Source: Procambarus clarkii
Taxonomy: Eukaryota > Arthropoda > Malacostraca > Decapoda > Cambaridae
DNA length: 64,000 bases
Reading direction: 5' to 3'
Assembly: GCF_040958095.1 (NCBI RefSeq)
Contig: NC_091156.1
Span: 22,635,473-22,699,472 of the forward strand
Made by a program: the position numbers and the translations under genes. Below the pieces are notes generated by a model. It did not search any database, had not been told where the DNA came from, and was given only the letters and a program-made list of their open reading frames with translations. Positions 21,094 through 33,069 of this stretch are shown piece by piece (position 1 is the first letter of the stretch; each line of letters starts with the position of its first letter).

Positions 21094-23685
21094 ATGGTCC
21101 CCAAATTCCATGAGAAGGAAGTGTCAAAGTTCTTTGCAGCCTTCGAGAAAGTCGCTGCCTCTTTGGAGTGGCCAAGGGAGAATTGGGCCATCATGATACA
21201 GTCAGTCTTGACTGGGAAGGCCCAAATCGCTTACTCCACGTTATCCCTTGACGACTCCGGCGATTACGACAAGGTGAAGAAGGTTGTGCTCATGGCGTAC
21301 CAATTGGTACCTGAGGCTTACAGGCAAAAGTTCCGAAACCTGAAAAAGACATCAGAGCACACCTTCACCGAATTCGCCACTATCAAGGAGCGACTTTTTC
21401 AGGAATGGTGTGCCTCTCGGAAGGTGGAGACCAAAGAAGACCTCGAGCAGCTTATACTGCTAGAGGACTTCAAGGATTGTTTGTCTGGAGACCTGAAGAC
21501 GTACTTAGAGGAACAGCAGGTAGAGACCTTGAGTGCAGCAGCCACTATGGCTGAGGAATACATCCTGACTCATAGGCCGTCTGCTAAGTACGTCCCGAGG
21601 AATTACCAACGCCGGTTCGACAGACCTCATGACGAAGAGGAAAGACCCGTCCCACAAAGCGCTAAGAAGACGCCCCCAAGTAGCCCTCGAAGGACTAGTC
21701 CTAGTAGTCCGAAACACCGGAGTCCGAGGAGGAATGTGGTGTGCTGGACTTGTGGGCAGAAAGGGCATGTAGCTGCTATGTGCCGAGGCAGAAGAGGTGG
21801 CAGCGCACGTAGGGAGGTGATGATGATGAGCTGTGTAATACCACCAGCAGGAAGCCAGTCGACAACGACGCAGGAAGGATCAAGATTGTTTTCCCCTCAC
21901 ACTTCAGGCGGGTATGTATCGAGTGATCATACTGGTAGATCAGTTGTAGTGCTCAGAGATAGTGGAGCAGCCCAGTCCCTGATCGTGAAGAGCTCGTTAC
22001 CCGAGGGAGTAAGTGTGAACAGGAGACAACAGGTTGTCCTGGTTGGGTTTCCTAGAACGCAGTATATCGCCCCCTTAGTGCCAGTGCATCTCGACTCGCC
22101 TTACTTCAGTGGCACCTGTGTGTTGGCAGTAGTCGCTACCCTCCCTGTGGCTGGGATTGACGTGGTACTAGCCAACGACTTGGTGACAGGTTGGAGCAAC
22201 AATCTTCCCAAGGTCGTGGACGAGTCGGCCAGAACAGCAAGGTCTGAGGTAACAGGCAGTGGTAATATCCAGGTACAGTCAGATCCGGAATATACTATGT
22301 TTAATTTGTCCTCTCACCCGCAGATCGACAGTATTCTAACAGTGTCTCCTGATTCTTCTCCCGATGAGGAACATGCGGTTACGATACCCGAGGTAACTGA
22401 GCAGGAAGAGAGGCCTTGTGTGCAGGCACCCATGGATACCAACGAGTCTGGAGCGAAGGCGGAGGTGTACTTGCGGTATGGCAAGGTACAGCGTTCATGG
22501 AACTGGCCAGAGATTCCCCAGACGTCGGAGGTATGTGAGGTATATGCGAAGGTTCAAGAGCCCTCTTCGGTCCAAACCAGGCTAATGGATGTAGCCGGCT
22601 ATGGACATTACAGGCTCAGGAAGCTTATCCCTCAGGTGACCAAATGTTTCCTAGCAGTATTTTGTTTGATTCTTGTATGTGCTCTCAGTGAGGACCAGTG
22701 GACGACCCGGCAGATGATGGCTCCCGTGAACACCATGAAGAGGTCCCAGGGATGGGAGACGTGCACAGTAAATGTTGCAGTCGAAGAAGGGACCTGGAAG
22801 GTGATGGTTGATACAGGAGGTACGAGATATGATAATGTGAGTGACTGTTTCCGACAGGTTGGCACCCCCCGCGTGATAGCTGAGCCTCAATGCAGCGTTA
22901 TGTGGAACGTTGGTCGACCTGACGGTGGCAGAGCGAATGCCATCTGCGACGTACGAACAGCCCCGTTGGGACTAGGTGTGGACCTAGTAGAGTATGCTGT
23001 AAGTACTGTTTTACCCGCTGTCGCTGTCACTCTGAATTATCAGACCCCTGTATTCCAGGTGCCCGACTCCCTGAAGGACCGCCGGATTGGTACCAGAAAT
23101 GCCGTCTGTGTCCAGCCATCATCGGTGCCACGACATAGGGAAGTGTCGAGTCGCCCCAGATCGTGTCCACACCGATCCTTACTTGAGAGATGTGAGATGA
23201 TGCCCCTGCTTGACATCGCAGTGGAGATGTGGAAAATTACGTCAGGCAGGTCATCGCCTGCCATTTTCAAGTTCCCTTTGTGCCAGGGTTTCTCCTTAGT
23301 ACAGTTCGGTGGACGAGACAGCCTCGCCGTGCCAGTTTACAGTAATTGTGAGTCCATTTGGAGTTGTGTCGCCGTACTAATTTGGTTTGTAATTCTCTTT
23401 CTAGAAACCCAAACCAAATTCTTTTTGATGGGGAGGTGTTACGAACCCGGATCCAGCGTCCGAGCACGGAGCAGTGACGACCACGCCATCTGTGGGTCAG
23501 CTCCCGAAACCCCCACCAAATGGACGACGACACCTGGTGAGGACAAGGTGTACTGGCCACAAGGGCCAGTTTCCAGTCCGGTTCAGCTCACAGCACCGCC
23601 GTCGCTGACCTCTGGTGAGGTGGTGCTCAGACTACAACGCCATCTATGGAGTGGATATGTCGGGCGTTTGTGTCTGAGCCTGTAA
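21094..23685 (+). CDS. Gypsy gag capsid, zinc knuckle, protease, plus membrane-anchored extension
   Basis: An 863-residue open frame running into the 3' LTR. The phase is open back to about 20890, so the ATG at 21094 is only the first ATG after the coiled coil. Residues 1-155 are a capsid/SCAN-like gag (FHEKEVSKFFAAFEKVAASLEW). A CCHC knuckle CWTCGQKGHVAAMC lies near residue 217. A retropepsin-like DSGAAQS lies near 289. No RT, RNase H or integrase follows. Instead there are about 490 residues with a hydrophobic segment near 518-531 (CFLAVFCLILVCAL), a cysteine-containing stretch and a second hydrophobic segment near 756-770 (WSCVAVLIWFVILFL). That layout resembles a signal/anchor pair of an envelope-like protein, but I see no specific family signature. 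The last 80 or so residues are LTR-encoded. Confidence 0.78.
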   Translation: MVPKFHEKEVSKFFAAFEKVAASLEWPRENWAIMIQSVLTGKAQIAYSTLSLDDSGDYDKVKKVVLMAYQLVPEAYRQKFRNLKKTSEHTFTEFATIKERLFQEWCASRKVETKEDLEQLILLEDFKDCLSGDLKTYLEEQQVETLSAAATMAEEYILTHRPSAKYVPRNYQRRFDRPHDEEERPVPQSAKKTPPSSPRRTSPSSPKHRSPRRNVVCWTCGQKGHVAAMCRGRRGGSARREVMMMSCVIPPAGSQSTTTQEGSRLFSPHTSGGYVSSDHTGRSVVVLRDSGAAQSLIVKSSLPEGVSVNRRQQVVLVGFPRTQYIAPLVPVHLDSPYFSGTCVLAVVATLPVAGIDVVLANDLVTGWSNNLPKVVDESARTARSEVTGSGNIQVQSDPEYTMFNLSSHPQIDSILTVSPDSSPDEEHAVTIPEVTEQEERPCVQAPMDTNESGAKAEVYLRYGKVQRSWNWPEIPQTSEVCEVYAKVQEPSSVQTRLMDVAGYGHYRLRKLIPQVTKCFLAVFCLILVCALSEDQWTTRQMMAPVNTMKRSQGWETCTVNVAVEEGTWKVMVDTGGTRYDNVSDCFRQVGTPRVIAEPQCSVMWNVGRPDGGRANAICDVRTAPLGLGVDLVEYAVSTVLPAVAVTLNYQTPVFQVPDSLKDRRIGTRNAVCVQPSSVPRHREVSSRPRSCPHRSLLERCEMMPLLDIAVEMWKITSGRSSPAIFKFPLCQGFSLVQFGGRDSLAVPVYSNCESIWSCVAVLIWFVILFLETQTKFFLMGRCYEPGSSVRARSSDDHAICGSAPETPTKWTTTPGEDKVYWPQGPVSSPVQLTAPPSLTSGEVVLRLQRHLWSGYVGRLCLSL
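23425..23436 (+). promoter_or_regulatory. Polypurine tract of Gypsy element
   Basis: The sequence TTGATGGGGAGG ends directly at the 3' LTR start, so the purine run GATGGGGAGG sits at the expected place for priming plus-strand DNA. Confidence 0.75.
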
Positions 23686-24457
23686 GTGTGGTGCTTTAGT
23701 GTCCCTGTTATTGATGACGTGTCTGCTTACAGAGTCGACCTGGGACTGCTGTGATGGAAGTTGAGTCAGTCTACCCGAGGCAGCCGTCCCCATACCTTGT
23801 GCCTTGCTGCAGCAGCTGTGAAGTCGTCTCCCGGAAGAACACTGTGGTGTGTTACCCTGCCAGTGTAGTGGCAGTAGAAGGATTGTCTTACCTGGGACCG
23901 ACTGCTGGAGACGGTTATCCACTGGGGTTTTGAGGACAGGAGAGTGATTTGTGGTATCACACGAGGCTCCTGACTAGGGCGCTACCCTAGTATCGCTCGT
24001 GGAGTGGCCTGGCCAGCGTTGCTGATCCGGAACCTGCCAGCAGACCTGCTGGACTTGTGGTTGACGGCCTCCACGGCGGTGCCCCCAGTGGAACTGTGTT
24101 TTGGCTGGCCTGTGTTCGGGGTAGACTCAGCTTGATCGGAAGATTCGTCAAGAGACCACGAAAGCACCGAGGACTTAGCACCGAGAGCGTGGATCCAGAG
24201 TCTTCAGGAGAAGACAATTGTGTGAATAATTCCCCTGTATAGTGTTAATACCCCTCCCCCTGTGTACTCTTTTTATATATTATTTATTGGTGATGGTAAT
24301 TATAATCTTAAGTTCTTAACTTTATTTCCCTTCCCCTTTAAGTTACTTGCGTCACGGATCGCATCCCTTGAAAGCCACTACTGGCTTGGGGCCGGATACA
24401 ACTTACTCTAATAACATCAGAGTACGAATCCCATTGCGTCCCGAGAGGGCCGTAACA
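23437..24457 (+). repeat. 3' LTR of Gypsy element
   Basis: 1,021 bp, the same length and ends as the 5' LTR, with about nine substitutions by eye (for example TT to GG near 23895). Followed by target duplication CACGC. Confidence 0.94.
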
Positions 24458-25194
24458 CACGCCACCATACATGACCACAAGGTTCACCACACTATACATG
24501 ACCACAAGGTTCACCACGCCAGCATACATGACCACAAGGTTCACCACGCCATAAATGACCACAAGGTTCACCACGTCACAATACATGACCCACCAGCATA
24601 CATGACCACAAGGTTCACCACACCACCACACATGACCACAAGGTTCACCACACCATACATGACCACAAGGTTCACCACACCAGCATACATGACCACAAGG
24701 TTCACCACACCATACATGACCACAAGGTTCACCACACCAGCATACATGACCACCAGGTTCACCACACCACTATACATGACCACAAGGTTCACCACACCAG
24801 CATACATGACCACAAGGTTCACCACACCAGCATACATGACCACAAGGTTCACCACACTATACATGACCACAAGGTTCATCACACCAGTATACATGACCAC
24901 AAGGTTCACCGCACCACTATACATGACCACAAGGTTCACCACACCAGCATACATGACCACAAGGTTCACCACACCAGCATACATGACCACAAGGTTCACC
25001 ATACCAGCATACATGACCACAAGGTTCACCACACTATACATGACCACAAGGTTCACCACACCAGTATACATGACCACAAGGTTCACCACGCCACCATACA
25101 TGACCACACGGTTCACCACACCCGCAAACATGACCACAAGGTTCACCACACCAGCAAACATGACCACTAGGTTCACCACACCAGCATACATGAC
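24458..25194. repeat. 30-bp minisatellite array, block 4
   Basis: About 24 units continuing the satellite after the Gypsy element. One degenerate junction is at about 24580-24600. It ends at the target duplication ATGAC (25190-25194) of the solo LTR. Confidence 0.96.
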
Positions 25195-26805
25195 TGTTGG
25201 ATATTTCCAACACCGAATACAACACTGTTGTATTCTCATTACTTATTACTAACTATACTAATTATTGTAGTAAGTAAAATTAACAACACGTAGAATTCTC
25301 ATGTTCTACTAATTCCATCTGTAAAGTAGGCTAGGATTCTCACGTCACCTGACGCCAGTATTGCGTCAGATTTCCTTACAGTAAACACATTATATCCAAT
25401 GTATGTGAGAATTAAATTCGATTCTCTATAACTAAGGCATTCTGTATGATAACTAATTGCAGATGAATTGACTTCCAACTAAAAGCCGAATAGAGCGTTA
25501 GAGTCATAGCGTTTATCTCGTAATAAAGCTAACGTCACCAGTGAATGCCATGGGGAGACATTAATTCCTCTCCCTTATATATTTACTATTCTTAAATTGG
25601 TAAATAATAATAATTTCCTCCTCTAAATAATAAACCCGTCCAGTCTTCAACGTTTCAAGCGTAAATGCGAGAAATATTAATGTTCGTGACATAATTTGTT
25701 TTATGAACGCGCGATGCGGCGTGGGTGAGGAGGACCAACTCAGTACACGTGGAGAGCCGCTCAGAGGCAGACCTGCGCATACCGTACTCACAAGGAGACG
25801 CCATTGCCCAGCCACTAGGGCAGACGTTATCCATCCTCAGATGAAAGTCGCCACTGTGAGGCGTGAATAACCTTGCAGATAATATCTTCAGCTAGTGCTG
25901 GTGTCAAATAAGGAACCTTTTAAACTGGTTCTTGACGACACGTGACCAGCCAGCGAAGCGCGTCACTATCCAGGATAGGCTTAGCCGGAGCCTGGGGACG
26001 AGAGGCACGGCAATCTTAAAACTTATACAGTGCCCTACAGCTAAGTATATTCCCTTTATTTTGTTGCATCTGGTAAAGAGTTTTTGTAGTAGCTGGGTGA
26101 TTGACCGTTATGACGCACGATAACATCTAATAACAGGTGATTAAATTTTGTCACCTGTAACTCTCAATTTCTTGAATATATAGATTGAGTAGTTAAATTA
26201 GTTGCTACTGTAAATATTTGTCTTGCAGCACCAGAGAAGAATTCTCCATGCCGCCTTCTCCCATGTTAATCCGTCTCATTCGTCAGCCGACCGAGTCCCG
26301 AGAATAAGAGGAACTTCCATTGCTTGTCTAAAGGAATCGTCATTAAGCTAAGATTTTATTTTCTTTCATGATTCTATTGCAATTTCTTATGTACAGAATT
26401 CCTCAGGATTAATATGTGGTTTACTGTAACTCTCATTACTATACTCATAATCTATGTTCCCATTTATGGTAATGATATCAGTTTCAATATAATTTTTATA
26501 GGATTAGATTATTATTAATTGAATTAGTGAACGAACCACACTAAGTCCTGGACGTACTTACCTCCAGTAATAACCCCCCAATGTAGGTGCTTGAGGGTTT
26601 GATTCATTTAATAATACAGCCCATTAATTATTTCTATGATCATATTTTCTAGTATTTTATCCATAGTTACTGGTTTCATCTAGGAATTATCTAATGATCA
26701 GAAATTCTCAGTTTCCCTCTTTTCTATAAAAGCGGGTGGTCCTTCGTAATTTAATTTACTACATTAATATTTAAATAATCAGATTCAAGCCCCAAATATC
26801 CCACA
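25195..26805 (+). mobile_element. Solo BEL LTR with 5-bp target duplication
   Basis: 1,611 bp, from TGTTGGATATTTCCAACA to CCCACA, flanked by ATGAC (25190-25194 and 26806-26810). It is homologous along its length, in opposite orientation, to the LTR at 7850-9470, including the terminal palindrome and the segment near the end encoding CCCCAAATATCCCACA. Divergence from that LTR is substantial, so it belongs to a related but older subfamily. A solo LTR is the usual product of recombination between the two LTRs of a full element. Confidence 0.93.
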
Positions 26806-28074
26806 ATGACCACAAGGTTCACCACGCCACCATACATGACCACAAGGTTCACCACACCACCATACATGACCATAAGGTTCACCACACCAGCAAACATGAC
26901 CACAAGGTTCACCACACCAGCATACATGACCACAAGGTTCACCACGCCACCATACATGACCACAAAGTTCACCACACCACCATACATGACCACAAGGTTC
27001 ACCACACCACCATACATGACCACAAGGTTCACCACACAATACAGGACCACAAGGTTCACCACGCCACCATACATGACCACAAGGTTCACCATGCACACCA
27101 CCATACATGACCACAGGGTTCACCACACCACCATACATGACCACAAGGTTCACCACACCACCATACATGACCACAAGGTTCACCACACCACCATACATGA
27201 CCACAATGTTCACCACACCACCATACATGACCACAGGGTTCACGACACCACCATACATGACCACAAGGTTCACCACACTAGCATACATGACCACAAGGTT
27301 CACGACACCAGCATACATGACCACAAGGTTCACCACGCCACCATACATGACCACAGGGTTCACCACGCCACCATACATGACCACAAGGTTCACCACACCA
27401 TCATACATGACCACAAGGTTCACCACACCATACAGGACCACAAGGTTCACCACACCACCATACATGACGACAAGGTTCACCACACCACCATACATGACCA
27501 CAAGGTCACCACGCTACCATACATGACCACAAGGTTCACCACAACACCATACATGACCACAAGGTTCACCACGCCACCATACATGTCCACAAGGTTCACC
27601 ACGCCACCATACATGACCACAAGGTTCACCACACCAGCATACATGACCACAAGGTTCACCACATCAGCATACATGACCACAAGGTTCACCACACCAGCAT
27701 ACATGACCACAAGGTTCACCACACCAGCATACATGACCACAAGGATCACCACACCACCATACATGACCACAAGGTTCACCACACCATTCATGGCCACAAG
27801 GTTCACCACACCAGCATACATGACCACAAGGTTCGCCACACCATCATACACGACCACAGGGTTCATCACACCACCAAACATGACCACAAGGTTCACCACA
27901 CCAGCATACATGACCACAAGGTTCACCACACCACCATACATGACGACAAGGTTCACCACACCAGCATACATGACCACAAGGTTCACCACACCACCATACA
28001 TGACGACAAGGTTCACCACACCAGCATACATGACCACAAGGTTCACCACGCCACCATACATGACCACAAGGTTC
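26806..28074. repeat. 30-bp minisatellite array, block 5 (right end)
   Basis: About 42 units. The array ends within a unit at 28074 (AAGGTTC) and non-repetitive DNA follows. Confidence 0.96.
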
Positions 28075-29383
28075 GAATGGTGATTATACTTGATAATGAT
28101 ACTCTTATTATCGCATTATTACACTTGATAATGGTACTCTCATTATCGATCCCGCGATCGATAATGACGCCTGAGAATTACGTTGCTCGACTGAGCGGTC
28201 GGCTGTCACTCCCGACAGCCCTGTCGCTCACCACAAAAATCTATGAAAATTTATATTAACACGTCAGTCACGAACCTGTGTGTAATCCCTGGTGTTACAC
28301 ACAGACACTATTACCTGTGCACTTATGATGACCAGTACTGGATTTCCACACCTGCAAGAGATTACATCACATGAAACATAATAAACACCATGAATGAATT
28401 ACTACAATTCTACCAGAGTGGAATATAAATATTACTTGGACATCCCTCACAGTTCTTGGCTAATCTTTGTAAACTTTGTAATGTAAACTTTGTTCCCGTG
28501 TGTACTCACTAACACGCACACACATACAGGGACACCTGTCTACACCAGTCTAAATCCGTCTTGACTGACATGAATGTCAATAAGGGTGAAAATCTCACAC
28601 GTTCCTATTTCACTTCACCCCACCGGGAGCTTGGAGAAAGTGGGACGGAACACCTGACCTCGAATTCAGGCTTAAAGATAAAATCACCAAAAACACACAC
28701 AAGGTATTTACTCTCATTTACACAGCCGGCTCACATTCATGCACCCCAGTGTCCCACCCCCTACACAGACCCCCTGCATTGTAGGTGGTTGGTCAGCAAT
28801 ACCAGCGATAGGCTAAGCTGGTATAGCCTCGTGTGTTGACGGTCGTACACGGATAGCTCAGCGCATTTTTCGTAACCTCTCACACAACACATGGCTCGAA
28901 TCGTACACCCCCGACCCACCGGTGAAGCGGTGCATTCGTACACAAATGGCGCGTTCACGTCTAGCTTCAATTTTCACGAATTTCTATGGAAAAACCTGCC
29001 TCTGAACACGATATTTCTCCGTTCACTCGACTGCTATAAGGCACTAGCAGGATTTAGAACGTTTGTATGATCACTGGAGTGGGGACCCACTGTAACACCG
29101 TAAAGGTGTTTTGCATTTAAAATATACATAGTACAGGAGTCACAGACAAGATTTCGAGAAGCACCAGGTTGGCGGCCCCTAGTAATTAAGAAACTCTCAC
29201 CTTTAAGAGTTAATGACCACCAAGTGACCAAGGTCAGGTTACGGGAAGTTGACCTGGTCTCTGCTAATCTCATAATTGCAGGCGGCTAGCCGGGGGGGGG
29301 GGGTGACCTTCAAACATGCCGCCAATTTAAGGTGTGGCTTGGTAGAGTGCCTGGGGCTATCTACTTGTGGGCGGAGTTAGCTA

Positions 29384-29570
29384 GTTGGTCCCCCAATAAA
29401 TACCCCGGGTACTGTACACTCGAGAGATAGACAGATAGGAAGAGACAGACAGAAGACAGGAGAACAGCCAGCAGAGCAGAACCGAGAGGCAGTCAGCCGC
29501 ACGGGGCGGGACAGTCTGTTAACTACAGTCCCCCCTCTCTCTCTATCCAGCTATACGCAGACACTTGGTG
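29384..29570 (+). promoter_or_regulatory. Possible promoter and leader ending in a splice-donor-like site
   Basis: A TATA-like CAATAAATACC near 29391 is followed about 30 bases later by a purine-rich leader (GATAGACAGATAGG and similar) that ends at ACTTGGTGAGT near 29567, a good donor consensus. There is no coding frame to support a gene, and it could equally be the R-U5 part of an unrecognised LTR. Confidence 0.25.
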
Positions 29571-30293
29571 AGTTGAACATGAAAGGTGACGTAGTCGTGT
29601 TTACTAGTGTTTCATGACAATCAGGGGGCAGACGGCTGTAATGGTCTCGAATTCTGGTGTAGTGATTCACATTTTATATTAATAATGAACCTTCAGTTCG
29701 ATTGCTTGAATTCCAATATTTATCATGCTAAATAAATAATTGATTCACTTACTTTTAATTTGCCTTTAATTGTGTTTCCGAGTTCTTGGAATTAATGATA
29801 TATGTAAACTAGAGGGTCGAGTACTCTAGAGTTAGTGAGAAGAGAGAATCTTGCCTGGAACATGATTCCAGTTAAATCATCCTAATAATGACCTATTGAT
29901 ACATCTTTGAGAATTTTGTAATACCGACAAGTTCTATTCCTTATCTTGTATACAATGGTTTTGAATGGACGATGGCAGTCTACCTTCTACTATCTACTTT
30001 TCTACTTCTACCTATCTACCATTGTACCACCACCACATCCTATTCATCTCTGTACCCTCTCTCCCTTTCACCGGACCACACTCCTCCGTCCTCCCTCACT
30101 AATTACTTCATTATTCATCTCTTTCCTTTCCTTTCTCTGATTCGTTCGTGGCAGTGAATTGCTCTAGAGTTCTCCTGAGTCGCGGGTAGCTGATCAGGTT
30201 ACAATGCCTTGTGTTCGTGATACCTAGGTAATCAAATACCTAGGTCACAAGGTGTTGAATTAGAGAGGTGCAGTAGGGACTCTGGGGGGAGCT

Positions 30294-30419
30294 TTAGAAT
30301 AGCTAACTGGGGAGTGGGATAATGGACAAGAGAGAGCTATTTCCCCCACTTCCCCGTTAGAATAGTTAACTAGGGGTGGGATAATGGACTAAAGAGAGCT
30401 GTTTCCCCCACTCCGCGTT
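30294..30419. repeat. Two-copy tandem repeat of about 63 bp
   Basis: 30294-30357 and 30358-30419 share TTAGAATAG, GTGGGATAATGGAC and TTTCCCCCACT in the same order. The copies have diverged by several substitutions and small indels. Confidence 0.8.
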
Positions 30420-31257
30420 ACACCACGAGCACATTGACCGCTAGTATGCAAATTACCCACGTTCCAGATCTCTACTCACTACACTTCCAATCTTTCTCCC
30501 CTTCGAACGGCGACGGCCGTATTGTATTCTGCTGCAGACGACGTCATAGTTGAGGTGGAGAGTGGAGTAGTCAGTCGCCACGACGTCTACTTTACTCAAT
30601 TTGATCGAATTGAGCAAAGCAAGCGTCAGGACAAGGTGGCGGCTGGATTCAGAATGATGGCGTCTCTCGGCGAGTTGAAGCATCTTCCAAGGTTCTCCTC
30701 AAAAGAACCAATCAGAGGGAGGCACACAGCGGCCTACCCCTCTCAACCAATCAGAGACGAGCTACTAGGTCTGCAGGGCGACTCTAAGATAGCCGACCCA
30801 AGGTGGCGTCCAAGGTGGCTACCGTTGTCATGGGAACAAGGCTGGCGGTGTGGCGGCGGGTGGCTACCTGCATCACCACTCTCCTCCTTCCCGCGCAAAC
30901 CTGTCTCCCTCAAACTCTACACGGTAAAAGTTGTTGCTGGCTCTATCTCTAGAGGTACAAAACAAAATTTTGATATAAAAGGGGGGGAAAAATAAAAATA
31001 TAAACAAGACTACAAGACAAACACAAAATGAACAAAAAAAGAAAAATGAGGTAGATTGCTTACAATTACAAGTACTCTCAGGTACACTGCAAGTAATAAT
31101 TTGCATTTTGAGACAAAGGCAAAGCCAGGGGTACAATGGAGTAAGGGAGTATGGTGAGGCTAGGCAACCTAGGTAATAAATGAAAGCAAAGAAAAAAGAT
31201 GAATAATAAACATAGGCAAATTTAATGGTGTTAAAAGCACAGAGAGCAAACACTTTG

Positions 31258-33069
31258 AACTAGGAACTCCACAAGGATGTCCTCAGCCCCTTGTTGTTCA
31301 ACGTTCTGATGCATAAATTTATTAAATATCTTCCAACTAATAACGAAGACACTGTCATTTGTTATGCTGATGATATATGTTTACAGGCTGCCTCTGAGCC
31401 TAGAATGCAAGTTCTGCTCGATGCTTTTGCTACTAGAGCTGAGGAATGTGGCCTCCTTATCTCTTTACAGAAAACTCGTGCTCTCATTCCGTGTGGTATT
31501 TCACCAGCCAATTATCATATAGATGGGCGAGCACTTGAGAACTGCGAGTCTTACCTTGGTGTCCCCATTAACGACCCTGGGTACCTTTCTTCTCTCAAGA
31601 GGAGACTCTGGGAGAGATTAAAGCCCTTGCGGGTCCTTGTTGGTGTCAATCATGGAATTAACGTGAGACTTGATAGAATGTTTTATGTATCATTCATACG
31701 CTCTGTGATTGACTACAATGCTCTACATCTCACACTGTATACAGACAAAGAAGTGAAATCTCTTGAAACCTTGTAAAATGAAGCTATGCGTCTCATCCTT
31801 GGGGCTCCAAAGTACACGAGAATAGTTAATATGAGAGCAGAGTTAAAATTGCCTACCATAAGTGAGAGAATTTTGTCTATTAGCACAGTTTTCGGCGTGA
31901 AGGCATTGAGTAGATCTAGACAACACATGAAGTTTCAAGCTAAACTTTCTAATATGCTGCACTCACCTGAGGTCTATAGAAGAAGAACGAAATCTGATTA
32001 TGTATTTTGGTTCTACAAGGTAGCCAACTCCATCAAAATATTAAATACGTACCCCAACTCAATTAATGATTAATCAACCAATTACTCCATGGGATAACTG
32101 GGATCTATCAGTTGATTATGTAGATGCGCCCAAGAAAGATAGTGTGCATTTATTGAAAGATAGACTACATAATTAAAACAGTTAACACTGAAAAGCATCA
32201 CTGAGAGTACTCAGAGTATGGGTAACGATGTGTATCAGTGTTATACCGACGGCTCTGTAGAAGAAGGTGGACGATGTACCGGTTGTGCATGTAATATATT
32301 TGAACAATCTTCTCTCGTACATACAGCAATGAAGCGCGTCAATGACTGGGCAAGTACAACTCAAACCGAACTAACAGGCATATACCTGGCCACTGAATTT
32401 TTAAAAGACAAAGGCAGTGGACTTATATATTGTGACTCGCAGAGTGCATTCCTGGCACTGAACACACATAGTAGTGACACCCAGAAAATAGTCAGTGATA
32501 TACAAATGAATGTTTTAGCTGCTAAAGAAAACAGATTTGAAATTAAATTCCTATGGATACCATCACATGTTGGCATCTCAAGGCATGACACTGTTGATAA
32601 GTTTGCAAAGACAGCCTGTAGAAAACCAGTGGTAGAAATTGATATGGGTGTTTCATTAGCAGTGACAAAGAGAATACTTAAACAAATATCTAATGAAGAT
32701 CTCACCGACCTAACAAATTCACAAAGACCTGAAAGTTGTAGCATTAAATATTATGATAGATATCGTGAGGAGACATTCACATATGAGATTAATAGAACAA
32801 GAACCCGGCAATGTGATGTTATAGTGGCCAGAATACGCCTGGGATATAGACTTATCTTGCAGCTTTCTCAAAACCCAAATGTCGAGTACACAATGTGTCA
32901 ACTTTGTGAAAGAGAAAACATGCACTCTCTTGAACATTATATTGTAGAATGTCCCATATTGACTGACTTTCGTCTTCCTGGGCTGAGGTATGCTGAACTC
33001 TGTAACTACTATATGAATACTGGAACACTTGACGATATATTGGATTTGTACCCAAGACTGACCATGTAA
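31258..33069 (+). pseudogene. 5'-truncated LINE: RT palm to RNase H and zinc tail
   Basis: The homology starts abruptly at a GTPQG-type RT motif (31260), passes the catalytic YADD (about 31361-31372) and thumb, and continues to an RNase H with D in CYTDGS, E in QTELTG, D in YCDSQSA and WIPSHVG, then a C-terminal CQLCERENMHSLEHYIVEC zinc motif. This order is that of RNase-H-bearing LINEs such as the I group. The frame is broken: TAA after ETL at about 31774-31776, another stop at 32073 with a phase change, and a non-coding gap to 32218. The segment 32218-33069 is open for 283 residues. 5' truncation is typical of LINE insertion. Confidence 0.85.

Larger units (their letters stand above)
19037..24457 (+). 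mobile_element. Gypsy-type LTR retrotransposon lacking pol, with 5-bp target duplication
   Basis: A complete 5,421-bp element flanked by CACGC (19032-19036 and 24458-24462). It has 1,021-bp LTRs (TGTTAC...GTAACA) differing at about nine positions by eye, a primer site, a leader with tandem repeats, gag, protease and a purine tract. No reverse transcriptase, RNase H or integrase motif is present. The internal region is only 3,379 bp. It must depend on a relative for mobility, and LTR similarity shows it moved recently. Confidence 0.93.
28075..31257. other. Non-repetitive-looking stretch without a recognisable gene
   Basis: No convincing coding frame or known element was recognised. Small items seen: two copies of ACTTGATAATG followed by TACTCT and TATTATCG-like sequence at 28088 and 28122; a hairpin-like TGTGTGTAA/TGTTACACACA pair near 28280; a G13 run at 29293; a CT-rich tract at 29985-30145; and A-rich sequence at 30950-31250. 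Parts may be old transposon remains. Confidence 0.5.

Noticed and set aside
20609-21194. Serine/phenylalanine-rich minus-strand frames opposite the Gypsy gag coiled coil
   Set aside because: Antisense shadow of the purine-rich E/R-coding repeat.
9471-28074. CRISPR array
   Set aside because: Repeats are contiguous without unique spacers and the context is eukaryotic transposons.
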